Positions 8,189 through 18,363 of a stretch of DNA of 64,000 bases are shown here, piece after piece. Within the stretch, counting starts at the first letter, position 1. Each line of letters begins with the position of its first letter. Both the position numbers and the translations under genes were made by a program. The DNA lies in contig NZ_RQJO01000008.1 in assembly GCF_003858635.1 (NCBI RefSeq), forward strand, positions 930,001-994,000, read 5' to 3'. Origin of the DNA: Larkinella rosea. Lineage in GTDB: Bacteria > Bacteroidota > Bacteroidia > Cytophagales > Spirosomataceae. The notes beneath the pieces were generated by a model. It was not told the DNA's origin and made no database searches. It saw only the letters and a program-made list of their open reading frames with translations.

Positions 8189-8785
8189 ATGGAAGCACAC
8201 ATTTATAAAATTCGACTGGATAGCGCAGTTATCCTGGTAGTTATGGTCGGTCTGTCGGGCTGGTTAAGTTCGTGTGCGTCATCGAAAAAGACAAGTTCTC
8301 GCTCGTCATCGGCGGACTATAACACGTACAATTACGATCTGGCGGCCACCCGTCCGACCTACAGCCCGTCGGCACCGGCCCCGACCAGACCGGCAACAAC
8401 GGCCCCGCCGACGCGCCCGGCTCCGGAAAACCGCCGTCCGATGCCGCTGGCCGAACCCTTGCACATCAATAAAAAGCTCGATGCCATTTTAGATACTATT
8501 TCAGTTAAAAACCGGTCGATTCGCTATGCTCAGGGATACCGGATTCAGGTTTACGTCGGCGAAGAACGGGGTGAAATGGATCGGGTCAAGCGGTTTACCT
8601 ACCAGAATTTTCCGGAATTAAATCCCTATTCAACGTTTCGTCAGCCAACGTACCGTTTAAAAGTAGGGGATTTCATGCGTCGACTCGACGCGGAGCGGTA
8701 TTTGGCCCAGCTGCGTCAGCAGTTTTCATCGGCAACTCTTTTGCCCGACCGGATCGAAATTCGGCGGAGTTTGTCGGTTAAGTGA
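8189..8785 (+). CDS. Outer-membrane lipoprotein with SPOR-like C-terminal domain
   Basis: 198 residues. A hydrophobic signal ends in the lipobox LSSC, giving an acylated Cys. A Ser/Lys linker and a Pro/Thr-rich low-complexity segment (about 60-90, [18 protein letters not shown]) follow, then a C-terminal region [20 protein letters not shown] ... [21 protein letters not shown] that resembles the beta-alpha-beta SPOR fold, which binds denuded peptidoglycan. This suggests an envelope protein linking the outer membrane to the wall at division or remodelling sites; the domain call is moderate. The next gene begins about 40 bp downstream on the same strand. Confidence 0.72.
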   Translation: MEAHIYKIRLDSAVILVVMVGLSGWLSSCASSKKTSSRSSSADYNTYNYDLAATRPTYSPSAPAPTRPATTAPPTRPAPENRRPMPLAEPLHINKKLDAILDTISVKNRSIRYAQGYRIQVYVGEERGEMDRVKRFTYQNFPELNPYSTFRQPTYRLKVGDFMRRLDAERYLAQLRQQFSSATLLPDRIEIRRSLSVK

Positions 8786-8826
8786 TTTACATACAACCAG
8801 TTAGATTGTTGCATTTGTCGAGAATT

Positions 8827-9939
8827 ATGAAAAAAGCACTTATTACCGGAATTACCGGCCAGGACGGCGCTTATCTGGCCGAACTGCTCTTATCGAAGGG
8901 ATATGAAGTTCACGGCATCAAACGCCGGAGTTCTCTCTTCAATACCCAGCGGATCGACCATATTTACGAAGATCCGCACGAAAAGCACGTCCGGTTTCGG
9001 TTACACTACGGTGATTTGTCCGACTCGACGAACATCATCCGGATTATTCAGGAAGTACAGCCGGATGAGATCTATAATCTGGGCGCGATGTCGCACGTGC
9101 GGGTGAGTTTTGAAGAACCCGAATACACGGCGCATGTCGACGGAATTGGTACATTACGAATTCTGGAAGCGGTTCGGTTACTCGGCTTGCAGGATAAAAC
9201 CCGCATCTATCAGGCTTCTACGTCGGAGCTCTACGGCGGGGTGCAAGGCCACGCGCAGTCGGAAACCACGCCTTTTTACCCCCGCTCCCCGTACGCCGTC
9301 GCTAAATTATACGGCTATTGGATCACGGTCAATTACCGGGAAGCGTACGGCATGTATGCCTGCAACGGAATTCTGTTCAACCACGAATCCCCCCTGCGCG
9401 GGGAGACATTTGTAACCCGGAAAATCACGCGTGCCGTGGCCCGGATTGCGCTCGGCTTGCAGGATAAAGTGTTTATGGGAAATCTGGATGCCCAACGCGA
9501 CTGGGGGCACGCCAAGGATTACGTAGAAGCCATGTGGCTGATGCTGCAGCAGGACACGCCGGAAGATTTCGTCATTGCGACCGGTAAAACCACCCACATC
9601 CGCGATTTCATCCGGATGGCCTTTGCCGAAATCGGCGTTGAACTGGAGTTCAGGGGCGAAGGCGTCAATGAGACTGGTGTGGTAGCGAAATCGACTCATC
9701 CGGACTATCAACTGGCCGTGGGAACTGAGGTGGTTTGCATCGACGAGCGGTATTTCCGCCCGACCGAAGTGGATCTGCTGCTCGGCGATCCAACCAAGGC
9801 CATGACCAAACTGGGCTGGAAACCCAAATACGATCTGGCGGCACTGGTGAAAGAAATGGTTGCCGCCGATATCGAGTTATTCCAGCGCGATCAGTTGCTG
9901 GAGAAAAGCGGTCACCGCGTGATGAATTACTTCGAGTAA
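8827..9939 (+). CDS. gmd: GDP-mannose 4,6-dehydratase
   Basis: 370 residues from the ATG at 8827 (an in-frame GTG at 8782 would add 15 residues that do not fit the family). It is an NADP-dependent extended SDR converting GDP-D-mannose to GDP-4-keto-6-deoxymannose, the first step to GDP-fucose and related surface sugars. Motifs: [31 protein letters not shown], catalytic STSELYG and [10 protein letters not shown], and [16 protein letters not shown], all diagnostic of Gmd. No GDP-fucose synthase gene follows; the gene ends at a strong terminator. Confidence 0.97.
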   Translation: MKKALITGITGQDGAYLAELLLSKGYEVHGIKRRSSLFNTQRIDHIYEDPHEKHVRFRLHYGDLSDSTNIIRIIQEVQPDEIYNLGAMSHVRVSFEEPEYTAHVDGIGTLRILEAVRLLGLQDKTRIYQASTSELYGGVQGHAQSETTPFYPRSPYAVAKLYGYWITVNYREAYGMYACNGILFNHESPLRGETFVTRKITRAVARIALGLQDKVFMGNLDAQRDWGHAKDYVEAMWLMLQQDTPEDFVIATGKTTHIRDFIRMAFAEIGVELEFRGEGVNETGVVAKSTHPDYQLAVGTEVVCIDERYFRPTEVDLLLGDPTKAMTKLGWKPKYDLAALVKEMVAADIELFQRDQLLEKSGHRVMNYFE

Positions 9940-9976
9940 CCCAACCCGGTAGTCATTATTCTTTTGTCTAACCTCT

Positions 9977-10032
9977 GTTGTTCATAAAAAAACCGCCCGT
10001 TCCACAGAACGGGCGGTTTTTTTATGAACAAC
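9977..10032. terminator. Bidirectional intrinsic terminator
   Basis: A G+C-rich stem (CCGCCCGTT/AACGGGCGG) around CCACAG is flanked by seven A on one side and seven T on the other, and the symmetry extends outwards to GTTGTTCAT and ATGAACAAC. It serves the converging gmd and htrA genes. Confidence 0.93.
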
Positions 10033-10045
10033 AACACACAAGTTG

Positions 10046-11578
10046 TTAAACCGGTACGGCGTAGTAGTACATCCGTGAGCTGTTCGGATACATCCCGATC
10101 AGCAATAGACCTTCGCCTTCTTTGGTCGTAGTCAGAGCGGTTTGCAGATCTTTCACCGAGCGAACCAGCTTGCCGTTGGCTTTCACGATGATGAAACCTT
10201 CTTCGATGTCCGTTTCTGACATTTTGCCTTCGCGAATTTTTTTCACCCGAACACCTCCATCAACGCCCAGTCGTTTGGCATCCGTCGTGGTCAGTTCTTC
10301 GAAATCGGCACCCAGCGAACCCAGGCTGGAAGAAGAATTCGAGGCCGAAATGTTATCGGATTTCTTGATGATGTCGCGTCCACCGTTGCGGTTGCGCAGT
10401 TCGACGCGGAAGTCGCGCAGGTCACCATTCCGGTTAACGGTCATCGCAATCACATCACCCGGGCGACGACGTCCGATGATTTCGCGCATCTGAGCGTCAG
10501 AATCAACCTCCTGACCTTCCATTTTCACGATGACGTCGCCTTTCTTCAAACCGGCTGTTGCCGAAGCTCCGCCGTCCACGACTTCGTTGATGTAGATACC
10601 ACGGCCCACTTTCGAACCTAGTTCCTGTGCTTTCAGGCTGTTCAGTTCAACCGGGATAATGCCCAGGTAACCACGTTGTACGTTGCCGTATTTCACTAAA
10701 TCAGCCGAAACTTTTTTCACCAGCGAAACCGGTACTGCAAAACCGTAACCGCTGTAATAACCCGTTGCGGAAGCGATGGCCGAGTTGATACCGACCAGTT
10801 CACCACGCAGGTTCACCAGCGCACCACCCGAATTACCGGGGTTGATGGCGGCATCGGTCTGGATAAAGGCTTCAACGGGGGCTTCCGGTTTTTCTTCATT
10901 CCGGTTGACGTTCTGATCCAGAATACCAATCCGGCGACCTTTGGCACTCACAATCCCGGCGGTAACCGTCGATTCCAGATCCAGCGGATAGCCAACTGCC
11001 AGCACCCATTCACCGAGTTTCAGCGCATCGGAATCACCGAGGGTGATGGAGGGCAGGTTTTTGGCATTCACCTGAATAACCGCCAAATCCGTCAACGGGT
11101 CCGTACCGATTACTTTTGCTTTAAAGCTCCGCTTATCGGTCAGAATAACCTCCACTTCGTCGGCACCCTGCACCACGTGGTTGTTGGTGACGATGTAGCC
11201 GTCCTGGCTGATGATCACACCCGAACCGGATGCCTGACCGCGTTGGCGTTGCGGAGCACCACCGTTACCACCCCGGCCAAATTCATCGCCGAAAAAGTCG
11301 CGGAAAATATCCGGGATCTGTTGCTGGCGGACAGTGCGGGTAATGGTCGTTTTGATGTGAACAACCGCCGGCGTGGTCGCTTCGGCAGCATACGTAAAGT
11401 CGCCCGGAGCGCCCTGGGGCCCGGTCAGTGCAGCCAACCGACCCGTGGGAGCGGGCGTTGGAGACGATTCATTGAATATAACATCCTGCTTATTCAATCC
11501 TAAGAAATTATAAGCGGCCAGGGTGACGAAGCTCGACAGCAGAGCAATAATCGCTAAAGTTTTCCAGTTGCTTTTCAT
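10046..11578 (-). CDS. Periplasmic serine protease of the DegP/HtrA family
   Basis: 510 residues. An N-terminal membrane segment or signal (residues 7-25) is followed by a trypsin-like domain with catalytic His134 (TNNHVV), Asp164 (DPLTDLAVI) and Ser250 (NPGNSGGAL), then two PDZ domains (about 290-390, with GYLGIIPVEL at its start and GLKKGDVIVKMEGQEV inside; and about 420-505). This is the Do/DegQ architecture: degradation and chaperoning of misfolded envelope proteins. A Gly/Arg/Gln-rich stretch (about 101-116) corresponds to the flexible LA loop. Monocistronic; the upstream gap to the next gene is 388 bp. Confidence 0.95.
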   Translation of the reverse strand: MKSNWKTLAIIALLSSFVTLAAYNFLGLNKQDVIFNESSPTPAPTGRLAALTGPQGAPGDFTYAAEATTPAVVHIKTTITRTVRQQQIPDIFRDFFGDEFGRGGNGGAPQRQRGQASGSGVIISQDGYIVTNNHVVQGADEVEVILTDKRSFKAKVIGTDPLTDLAVIQVNAKNLPSITLGDSDALKLGEWVLAVGYPLDLESTVTAGIVSAKGRRIGILDQNVNRNEEKPEAPVEAFIQTDAAINPGNSGGALVNLRGELVGINSAIASATGYYSGYGFAVPVSLVKKVSADLVKYGNVQRGYLGIIPVELNSLKAQELGSKVGRGIYINEVVDGGASATAGLKKGDVIVKMEGQEVDSDAQMREIIGRRRPGDVIAMTVNRNGDLRDFRVELRNRNGGRDIIKKSDNISASNSSSSLGSLGADFEELTTTDAKRLGVDGGVRVKKIREGKMSETDIEEGFIIVKANGKLVRSVKDLQTALTTTKEGEGLLLIGMYPNSSRMYYYAVPV

Positions 11579-11966
11579 GACTTGATTCTAAAATGGGTCG
11601 TTTACTGTACTATTGTTGGTACCAGTTCCCCATGATAACGAAATCTGCTTTTCCAAAAATTCGCTTTTTTAACGCAATTAACAAATTTTAACAGGCGAAT
11701 GTTGGCTGGCTCGGTAAACGCGCTCCGACTGGCAGATGCCGTGCGAAAAAGCGATTTTCAACTACCCGGTTTTTGATCCGTCATCAGCGGTATGCCGACG
11801 TAGTGACAACATCCATACCAGCCCCACTGTTTACACAAATTTATGTCATTATGGCGGGAATGTTTATTCCTATTGGAATAAATAGAGTCAGATTGGCACC
11901 CGGTTTTTAAAAGTTCCGGGTGCCAATGGTCAAACTGACAAAAAATAAACGAAGACCGGGTGCGGT
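11579..11966. other. Intergenic region between the ABC permease and htrA
   Basis: 388 bp with no convincing coding frame. The part next to 11579 should hold the htrA promoter on the minus strand, but no clean TTG-N20-TAnnTTTG pair was found. The part next to 11966 holds the hairpin at 11892-11927. Confidence 0.6.
11892..11927 (-). terminator. Hairpin downstream of the ABC permease gene
   Basis: A perfect 12-bp stem (ATTGGCACCCGG and its complement) encloses a 12-nt loop, 40 bp beyond the permease stop. There is no strong U-tract on the minus strand, so it may be an RNA-stabilising or factor-dependent site rather than a classic terminator. The loop is rich in T and A. Confidence 0.5.
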
Positions 11967-14618
11967 TTATTCCGTCCGTAGCGACTTGACCGGGTCCAGC
12001 ATGGCGGCTTTGATGGCCTGGTAACTCACCGTCAGCAGGGTAATGAGCAACGCACTTAAACCGGCCACCGCAAACACCCACCACGAAATATCGGTGCGGT
12101 ATTGGTAATTTTCGAGCCAGTTGTTCAGGAGGTAATAAGCCGTTGGTGTGGCAATGGCAAAGGAAATCGCGACCAGAATAACGAAATTCTGGGATAGCAA
12201 TCCCCACAAATTAAAGACCGAGGCACCCAGCACTTTGCGTACGCCGATCTCTTTGACGCGCTGTTCGGCCATGAACGAAGCGAGCCCAAAAAGACCCAGA
12301 CAGCTAATCAGAATGGCTAAACCGGCGAAAATCCCCGCCAGTGTACCGATGCGTTCTTCAGCCGCAAACTTGGCGGCATATTCCTGATCGACAAACTTAT
12401 ACTCGAACGGAACGCCGGGATTGTATTTTTTGAAAACCGCTTCAATTTTAGTCAATGCCTGGCTTGCGCTCATCACCGGATTTATTTTCAGCGTCACCAA
12501 ACCGCTTTGATCTTTGTATAAATGAAAAATCGATGGGCTAATGGGGGCGTAAGGCGACTGAACAACCATGTCTTTAATGACGCCAATGATTTTGTAGGGC
12601 CTGCCATCCCACCGGATGATTTCGCCGATCGGGTTCTTAAAACCGATGTATTTGGCTGCGGTTTGGTTGATGATAAAAGCCGATGAATCCGTAGAAAATG
12701 CGGGTGAGAAATCCCGTCCGGCCACAAATTGCCAGCCGATGGTTTTTCCGTAGTCGTGCGATACTTCCACATTCGGAAAATCAACGGACAGATTCGGGTC
12801 TTTGCCTTTCCATTCAAAGCCGCCGTTGGTCGACCAGATTTCGGTGGTTGGGCTTCCCGATTTGGCCATTTCGACGACGGTTCCGGACTTCTTCAACTCG
12901 TCGCGGACAACGTTAAACTGTTTATGAAAACCGGGTGAAAGCATTTCGACCGTCACCAACCCGTTGCGGGTGTAGCCAATGGGGCGGTTTTTGGCGAACT
13001 GAATCTGGCGAAAAACGATAATGGTGCCGATAATCAACGTAATGGAAACCGTAAACTGCACCACAACCAGCACTTTGCGCGGAATGGTCGCGAACCGCCC
13101 GACCCGAAACGTGCCTTTCAACACCTTGACCGGCTGGAAAGACGACAGATAAAGCGCCGGATAACTTCCGGCAATCAGGCCGGTGAACAGGCTGAACCCC
13201 AATCCCAAAAGCCAGAATAGGGGCTGATCCCAGGGCATGGAAATTTGCTTGGCGGCCACCTCATTGAAGAGGGGCAGGACAAGATGGACCAGCGCCAGTG
13301 CTAACAGAAAACCGAAGGCCACCACCAGCAGCGACTCGCTGAAAAACTGACCGATCAATTGCGCGCGCACCGAGCCGACGGCTTTGCGGATGCCCACTTC
13401 TTTGGCGCGTTTTTCGGAACGGGCCGTCGAGAGGTTCATGAAATTGATGCAGGCCAGCAACAGGACAAAACTGCCAATCAAGCCGAAAAGCCAGACAAAT
13501 TCGATGCGCCCTCCGGTACGAATTCCATTCTTAAATTCCGAGTACAAGTGCCACTGACTCATTGGATTCAGAAAAACCGCCGGTTTATACCGTAGCTCGT
13601 CTTTCCGGATATTGTCGACTTTGATGTTCTTTATTTTGGCCGAAACCTTGTCAATGTCCACGTGATCAGCCAGTTGGACAAACGTCTGGAAACAGTTACA
13701 ACGCCACGGATTATCCATTTGCTTGATCCAGGGTTCCTTGATCAGATGCAATTCCCACGGAGCTACAAAGGTCATTTCGTTGAAACTTGAATTGGCGGGC
13801 AGGTCTTCGTAGACGCCCGTCACTTTGACCGCCTGATCGTTGTCAAGTTTCATGACCTGACCCATCGGATCGGTTTCTCCAAAGAATGCCCTGGCGACCG
13901 ATTCAGACAGCAAAATAGACGCCGGATCGTTCAGCCCCGCCCGGTTTCCCCTGAGCATTTTCAGCGTCAGCATATCGGGCGCCTGGGGTTCGATGAACAG
14001 ACCTGTTTTCGAAAATGTCTTCTCCCCAACGGTTAAAATATGGCGGCTCGTCCAGGAGGCCATCATGACATATTTGAAGTCGCTCCCGTAGCTTTTTTTC
14101 AGTTCGGCCCCCATCGGAAACGGAACCGAAACCTGCGTCCCGATGTCGCCGTTATAGGTCTGGTGCTGCATAACCTGGGCAATCCGGTCGTAATTCTGGT
14201 GGTATTTGTCGTGCGACAACTCATCATAAATCCACAAACCGATCAGCATGGCGACCACCATGCCCGTTGCCAGACCGGCGATATTGATGAACGAATAGAC
14301 CTTGTTTTTGGCCAGATTCCGGAAGGCGATTTTTAGATAATTTCGTAGCATGTCAGTCGTGGCAGGAGTGGGGTATCGACTCGGTTTCCGTTTAATAGCA
14401 AAAGGCTTCATCAGACTGAATACGTCCCGAACGTAGCGCAATCGGGCTTTTCGCACACCAATCAATGGAACACGTTCGTAAAACAGTTCCTCCAGATCGC
14501 CTTCCAGTTCTTCGACCAGTTCGGGCGAGCAGAAACCATACAACAGGCGTTTGGCCCACCGGGGCGGTTGCTGCCCGTTGGGCTTAATCATCCGGTTTCG
14601 GTCATTCATCCCGTTCAT
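11967..14618 (-). CDS. ABC transporter permease, FtsX/MacB type with N-terminal prefix domain
   Basis: 883 residues. The first ~90 residues (PPRWAKRLLYGFCSPELVEE, LEGDLEELFYER) form the permease prefix domain common in Cytophagales. Two MacB-type periplasmic core and FtsX permease units follow: LRNYLKIAFRNLAKNKVYSF with a membrane helix, periplasmic core, three helices including GSFVLLLACINFMNLSTARS and RAKEVGIRKAVGSVRAQLIG; then the second unit ending with EQRVKEIGVRKVLGASVFNLW and two more helices. No ATPase subunit is fused or adjacent. Such proteins are thought to act in mechanotransmission or export at the envelope; the substrate is unknown. Confidence 0.9.
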   Translation of the reverse strand: MNGMNDRNRMIKPNGQQPPRWAKRLLYGFCSPELVEELEGDLEELFYERVPLIGVRKARLRYVRDVFSLMKPFAIKRKPSRYPTPATTDMLRNYLKIAFRNLAKNKVYSFINIAGLATGMVVAMLIGLWIYDELSHDKYHQNYDRIAQVMQHQTYNGDIGTQVSVPFPMGAELKKSYGSDFKYVMMASWTSRHILTVGEKTFSKTGLFIEPQAPDMLTLKMLRGNRAGLNDPASILLSESVARAFFGETDPMGQVMKLDNDQAVKVTGVYEDLPANSSFNEMTFVAPWELHLIKEPWIKQMDNPWRCNCFQTFVQLADHVDIDKVSAKIKNIKVDNIRKDELRYKPAVFLNPMSQWHLYSEFKNGIRTGGRIEFVWLFGLIGSFVLLLACINFMNLSTARSEKRAKEVGIRKAVGSVRAQLIGQFFSESLLVVAFGFLLALALVHLVLPLFNEVAAKQISMPWDQPLFWLLGLGFSLFTGLIAGSYPALYLSSFQPVKVLKGTFRVGRFATIPRKVLVVVQFTVSITLIIGTIIVFRQIQFAKNRPIGYTRNGLVTVEMLSPGFHKQFNVVRDELKKSGTVVEMAKSGSPTTEIWSTNGGFEWKGKDPNLSVDFPNVEVSHDYGKTIGWQFVAGRDFSPAFSTDSSAFIINQTAAKYIGFKNPIGEIIRWDGRPYKIIGVIKDMVVQSPYAPISPSIFHLYKDQSGLVTLKINPVMSASQALTKIEAVFKKYNPGVPFEYKFVDQEYAAKFAAEERIGTLAGIFAGLAILISCLGLFGLASFMAEQRVKEIGVRKVLGASVFNLWGLLSQNFVILVAISFAIATPTAYYLLNNWLENYQYRTDISWWVFAVAGLSALLITLLTVSYQAIKAAMLDPVKSLRTE

Positions 14619-14797
14619 TTTCAGGCATCAAGACATTAGTCCTGTAAATGTATAACAAATGGCTTGCCAACTTGAAAAAAACGCCTTTAAACGGAATCAG
14701 CTTATGTTTATTAACTGATCCTGTCCAGAAACGGACAGCCAATGTACACAAATGGACAGCCTGAAAGGAAATAAAGGAAGGAATGGAAAACCGGTCG

Positions 14798-15574
14798 TTA
14801 GTTGGAAACCGGTTTCATTTGCAGTTGCTCACAGGCTTTTTCAGCGGCCGATTGTTCGGCTTTTTTCTTGCTGTAGCCGCTGCCCTGCGCAAACGGTTCG
14901 TCGTTGACCGTCACCTGCGAAATGAACTCGCGGAAGTGGTTGTTCCCGCGCTCGGAAATGATGATAAACTCGACTTTTTTGCCTTCGCGCTGCGCCCACT
15001 CGATCAGGCGGCTTTTGTAGTTGGCGTTGTTGCTGATCAGCGCTTCGAGGTCGTAATGCCCGAGCAATTCTTTGAGAATAAACCGGCGGGTAAACCGAAA
15101 GCCTTTATCGAGGTAAATGGCCCCGACTAGCGCTTCGAGGGCGTCGCCGTACATCGAGGTGCGGGAAGGAACGATTCCCCGGTTACGGCTGCCGTCGTAC
15201 TCGATCAGGTTTTCCAGGCCGATTTTGCGGGCAATGCCGTTCAGCGTTTCGCGATTGACGATCCGGGAGCGGATTTCGGTCAGGAAACCTTCGTCTTTGT
15301 AGGGGAATTTTTTGAAGAGAAATTCGGCAATCACCATGCCCAAAACCGCATCGCCCAGGTATTCCAGCCGTTCGTTGGATTCTTTAAATCCTTTAATGGC
15401 GGTTTCTTTCGATGCCGACGTATGCCGGAACGCAAGTTGGTATAAACCAACGTTATTCGGCGCTTCGCCAATGATGTGTTCAACGGAGCGCTTAAATTTT
15501 TTGCGTTCGCTGTTTCCAAACCGGAAAAAACTGCGAATTGGCTCGAAGAAGGTATCGGTTAAAGCGGCTTGCAC
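14798..15574 (-). CDS. rnc: Ribonuclease III
   Basis: 258 residues. The catalytic signature NERLEYLGDAVLGMVIAEFL has the metal ligands Glu71 and Asp75; the second acidic cluster is DALEALVGAIYLD; the double-stranded-RNA-binding domain is at the C-terminus (VNDEPFAQGSGYSKKKAEQS). It cleaves dsRNA in rRNA and mRNA maturation. It follows fabF by 9 bp on the same strand, the common Bacteroidota order acpP-fabF-rnc, so the three are probably one transcript. Confidence 0.97.
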   Translation of the reverse strand: MQAALTDTFFEPIRSFFRFGNSERKKFKRSVEHIIGEAPNNVGLYQLAFRHTSASKETAIKGFKESNERLEYLGDAVLGMVIAEFLFKKFPYKDEGFLTEIRSRIVNRETLNGIARKIGLENLIEYDGSRNRGIVPSRTSMYGDALEALVGAIYLDKGFRFTRRFILKELLGHYDLEALISNNANYKSRLIEWAQREGKKVEFIIISERGNNHFREFISQVTVNDEPFAQGSGYSKKKAEQSAAEKACEQLQMKPVSN

Positions 15575-15583
15575 GCGGCTGTT

Positions 15584-16837
15584 TTATGACTCAAGTTTAC
15601 GAAATATAACAGAAAAATTATGACCGCCAAAACCGAATGTATTACTCAGGGCAACATTGATCGTGCGTTTCTGAGCTTCGTTGAACGTGAAATTCAGTTC
15701 CGGGTTAAATTGTTCGTCGTCGGTAAAGTGATTGATGGTGGGTGGAACAATACCGTACTTCATCGCCATCAGGCAGGCGATCGCTTCGATGGCTCCCGCA
15801 GCGCCCAGCAGGTGGCCCGTCATCGACTTGGTCGAACTGATGTTCACCTTGTAGGCATGATCGCCAAAAACCTTCTCGATGGCTACTGCTTCGCTAACGT
15901 CGCCGAGGGGGGTTGAGGTTCCATGCACATTGATATAATCGATGTCTTCCGGCCCGATCTGCGCATCGTCGAGCGCGTCCTTCATGACATTGATCGCGCC
16001 CAGTCCTTCGGGGTGGGGAGCCGTAATGTGGTAGGCATCGGACGACATGCCGCCCCCGATCAGTTCGGCGTAAATTTTGGCACCCCGCGCTTTGGCGTGT
16101 TCGTATTCTTCCAGAATGAGCGCACCGGCACCTTCGCCCAACACAAAACCGTCGCGATCCTTGTCGAACGGCCGCGAAGCGGTTTCCGGGGAATCATTCC
16201 GCTCCGAAAGCGCGCGCAGGGCATTGAAACCGCCCACACCCGCTTCGGTTACAGCCGCTTCGGAACCGCCGGAAATGGCGATGTTCAGGCGACCCAGCCG
16301 GATGAAGTTGAAGGCGTCGATCATGGCGTTGGTAGCCGACGCGCAGGCCGAAACCGTCACGTAATTGACACCATGAAAACCGTACCGAATCGAGAGCATG
16401 CCCGATGCACTGTCGGCAATCATTTTCGGAATGAAGAACGGATTGTAGCGGGGAGAGCCATCGCCGGTGGCGTAATTTTTGACTTCGTCTTCAAAGGTTT
16501 TCAGACCTCCGATTCCGGAACCCCAGATGACACCGGCTTTATTTAAATCGAGCTGCGTAAGGTCGAGCCCGGCATCCTTTACGGCTTCGTCGGCTACAAT
16601 GAGCGCGTACTGGGCGAAAGGATCCATTTTACGAGCGTCCTGACGAGGAATGAACTGGTTGATATCCAAATTCTTAACTTCGCAGGCGAATTTTGTCCGA
16701 AATTTTTCGGCATTAAATTTAGTAATCGGACCGGCGCCACTTACACCGGCAGATAAGCCGCTCCAGAACTCTTGTACTGTGTTACCAATCGGCGTAAGAG
16801 CGCCCAGGCCGGTGATTACTACTCGTTTAAAAGGCAT
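15584..16837 (-). CDS. fabF: 3-oxoacyl-ACP synthase II (KAS II)
   Basis: 417 residues, typical FabF length. The condensing-enzyme triad is visible: Cys165 in TVSACASATNA, His305 in NVHGTSTPLGD and His342 in KSMTGHLLGAAGAIEA. It elongates acyl-ACP with malonyl-ACP in the cytosolic type II fatty-acid pathway. It sits 23 bp downstream of acpP, whose product is its substrate carrier, and 9 bp upstream of rnc. Confidence 0.97.
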   Translation of the reverse strand: MPFKRVVITGLGALTPIGNTVQEFWSGLSAGVSGAGPITKFNAEKFRTKFACEVKNLDINQFIPRQDARKMDPFAQYALIVADEAVKDAGLDLTQLDLNKAGVIWGSGIGGLKTFEDEVKNYATGDGSPRYNPFFIPKMIADSASGMLSIRYGFHGVNYVTVSACASATNAMIDAFNFIRLGRLNIAISGGSEAAVTEAGVGGFNALRALSERNDSPETASRPFDKDRDGFVLGEGAGALILEEYEHAKARGAKIYAELIGGGMSSDAYHITAPHPEGLGAINVMKDALDDAQIGPEDIDYINVHGTSTPLGDVSEAVAIEKVFGDHAYKVNISSTKSMTGHLLGAAGAIEAIACLMAMKYGIVPPTINHFTDDEQFNPELNFTFNEAQKRTINVALSNTFGFGGHNFSVIFRKLES

Positions 16838-16860
16838 AGAATGAACTACAAATGAAAAGC

Positions 16861-17097
16861 TTATTTCACATTCTCTTCCAGATACGTGATGGCTTGCCCA
16901 ACCGTACCGATGTTTTCCGCCTGATCGTCCGGAATCGAGATGTTAAACTCTTTTTCAAATTCCATAATCAGTTCAACTGTGTCGAGCGAATCAGCGCCCA
17001 GATCGTTGGTGAAGCTGGCTTCCGGCGTTACCTCCGATTCCTCAACACCCAGTTTTTCAACAATGATTGCTTTTACTTTGTCTGCAATTTCTGACAT
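16861..17097 (-). CDS. acpP: Acyl carrier protein
   Basis: 78 residues from the ATG at 17097; an upstream in-frame Met at 17160 would add a hydrophobic stretch foreign to ACP and is rejected. The acidic four-helix protein carries Ser37 in [10 protein letters not shown], the 4'-phosphopantetheine attachment site. It shuttles acyl chains in fatty-acid and lipid A synthesis. First gene of the acpP-fabF-rnc set, with a candidate promoter at 17130-17161. Confidence 0.97.
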   Translation of the reverse strand: MSEIADKVKAIIVEKLGVEESEVTPEASFTNDLGADSLDTVELIMEFEKEFNISIPDDQAENIGTVGQAITYLEENVK

Positions 17098-17501
17098 TTC
17101 GGTATGCGTTTGGGGTTCTAAAAACTGTGCAAAGAAAGAGATTAAAAACAGTATTGTCAAATAATTTTTTCTATCGAAAATCGTTTAAAAGGGCTTGGTT
17201 TTTTTTGTAAAAAGACAGATTAACAGCTTATTACAAAATAAAAATCTATTTACCAACTCATCCGCCTTATCCGCAGCGGTTCATTCGATAAGCAGCCAAA
17301 TAAAGCCCCACTTATTTATCCGAATGCTGCCCCCAGATGGCTGACTGACAATAAACGGCTTAATTTTATCATCCACTAACGGGAACGACGGATTAACCTT
17401 CTAAAAACCCTAAAAGTTATTTTGAAGCCCCGTTTTTCCAGATTTGGCATACTCAAGATGAGCCAATTATGTAGTTTTGTGCGAAAATTTTACAACCGAC
17501 T
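17098..17501. other. Divergent promoter region between acpP and kdsA
   Basis: 404 bp of AT-rich DNA with no coding frame of substance. It must drive acpP leftwards and kdsA rightwards. A -7-like TAGTTTTG lies at 17472-17479 on the plus strand, 22 bp before the kdsA start, but a TTTG at 17443-17446 is 25 bp upstream, too far for a confident -33 element. Confidence 0.6.
17130..17161 (-). promoter_or_regulatory. Candidate acpP promoter
   Basis: On the minus strand TTTG (17158-17161) is followed after 20 bp by TTTCTTTG (17130-17137), a one-mismatch TAnnTTTG box. The acpP start codon is 33 bp further on. Confidence 0.4.
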
Positions 17502-18311
17502 GTGAACATTCCCAAATTGAAACATAAAGATTCCGGCAATTTCTTTCTGATTGCCGGACCGTGTGCTATTGAAAGCCGCGCGATGGCGCTGGAGATTGCC
17601 GCAAAACTGGTCGATATCACGAATCGTCTGGAAATTCCGTTTCTGTTTAAAGGATCTTATCGCAAGGCAAACCGCACCAAACTGAATTCATTTACCGGTA
17701 TTGGTGATAGAGCTGCGCTGGAAATTCTGAAGGAAGTGGGCGAGACGTTCGACGTTCCGACGGTTACGGATTTTCACGAATCAGACGAAGCCGCAATGGC
17801 CGCGCACTACGTGGATGTGTTGCAAATTCCGGCTTTTTTGTGCCGCCAGACCGATATGCTCACCGCAGCCGCCGAAACTGGAAAGGTCGTCAACATCAAA
17901 AAAGGGCAATTTATGTCCGGCGATTCGATGGCGTTTGCGGTCGAAAAAGTGAAATCGGTGAATCCCAACGCAGCGGTTTTTCTGACCGATCGGGGCAATT
18001 CGTTCGGCTATGGCGATCTGATTGTCGATTACCGCAACCTGCCGGTGATGCAGGCCCACGGCGTGCCGGTCGTGATGGATTGCACCCACTCACTACAGCA
18101 GCCCAACCAGTCGTCGGGCGTGACGGGCGGAAAACCGGCCCTGATTGCCACGATTGCCAAAGCCGCCATTGCCGTAGGTGCCGACGGTTTGTTTATCGAA
18201 ACGCATCCCAATCCGGCAGAGGCCAAATCGGATGGCGCTAATATGTTGCCGTTGAGCCAGTTGGAAGAACTGTTAACAAAACTGGTGCGCATTCGGAAAG
18301 CAATATCCTGA
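17502..18311 (+). CDS. kdsA: 3-deoxy-8-phosphooctulonate synthase
   Basis: 269 residues with a GTG start; the protein then reads MNIPKLKHKDSGNFFLIAGP, and FLIAGPCAIES is the usual KDO8P-synthase opening. Other signatures are FKGSYRKANRT, IPAFLCRQTDML, NIKKGQFMSG, LTDRGNSFGYGDLIVDYR and DCTHSLQQPN. It condenses phosphoenolpyruvate with arabinose 5-phosphate to make KDO-8-phosphate for lipopolysaccharide. The CDCTHS-type loop lacks the Cys of metal-dependent enzymes at the N-terminal motif (has Asn in the neighbouring NIKKGQ), so a metal-independent class is likely. Followed after 52 bp by kduI. Confidence 0.96.
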   Translation: MNIPKLKHKDSGNFFLIAGPCAIESRAMALEIAAKLVDITNRLEIPFLFKGSYRKANRTKLNSFTGIGDRAALEILKEVGETFDVPTVTDFHESDEAAMAAHYVDVLQIPAFLCRQTDMLTAAAETGKVVNIKKGQFMSGDSMAFAVEKVKSVNPNAAVFLTDRGNSFGYGDLIVDYRNLPVMQAHGVPVVMDCTHSLQQPNQSSGVTGGKPALIATIAKAAIAVGADGLFIETHPNPAEAKSDGANMLPLSQLEELLTKLVRIRKAIS

Positions 18312-18363
18312 CAGTTATCAGTAGAAACCGCCCCTTCAACGCTCTAACACGAAACAAAATCTT

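Noticed and set aside
17098-17160. Longer acpP beginning
   Set aside because: Acyl carrier proteins start at MSEIADKVK; the extension is not family-like and contains the likely promoter.
17441-17479. kdsA promoter
   Set aside because: TAGTTTTG is a plausible -7 box but the nearest TTTG is 25 bp upstream, beyond the usual 19-21 bp spacing, so it was not listed as a promoter.
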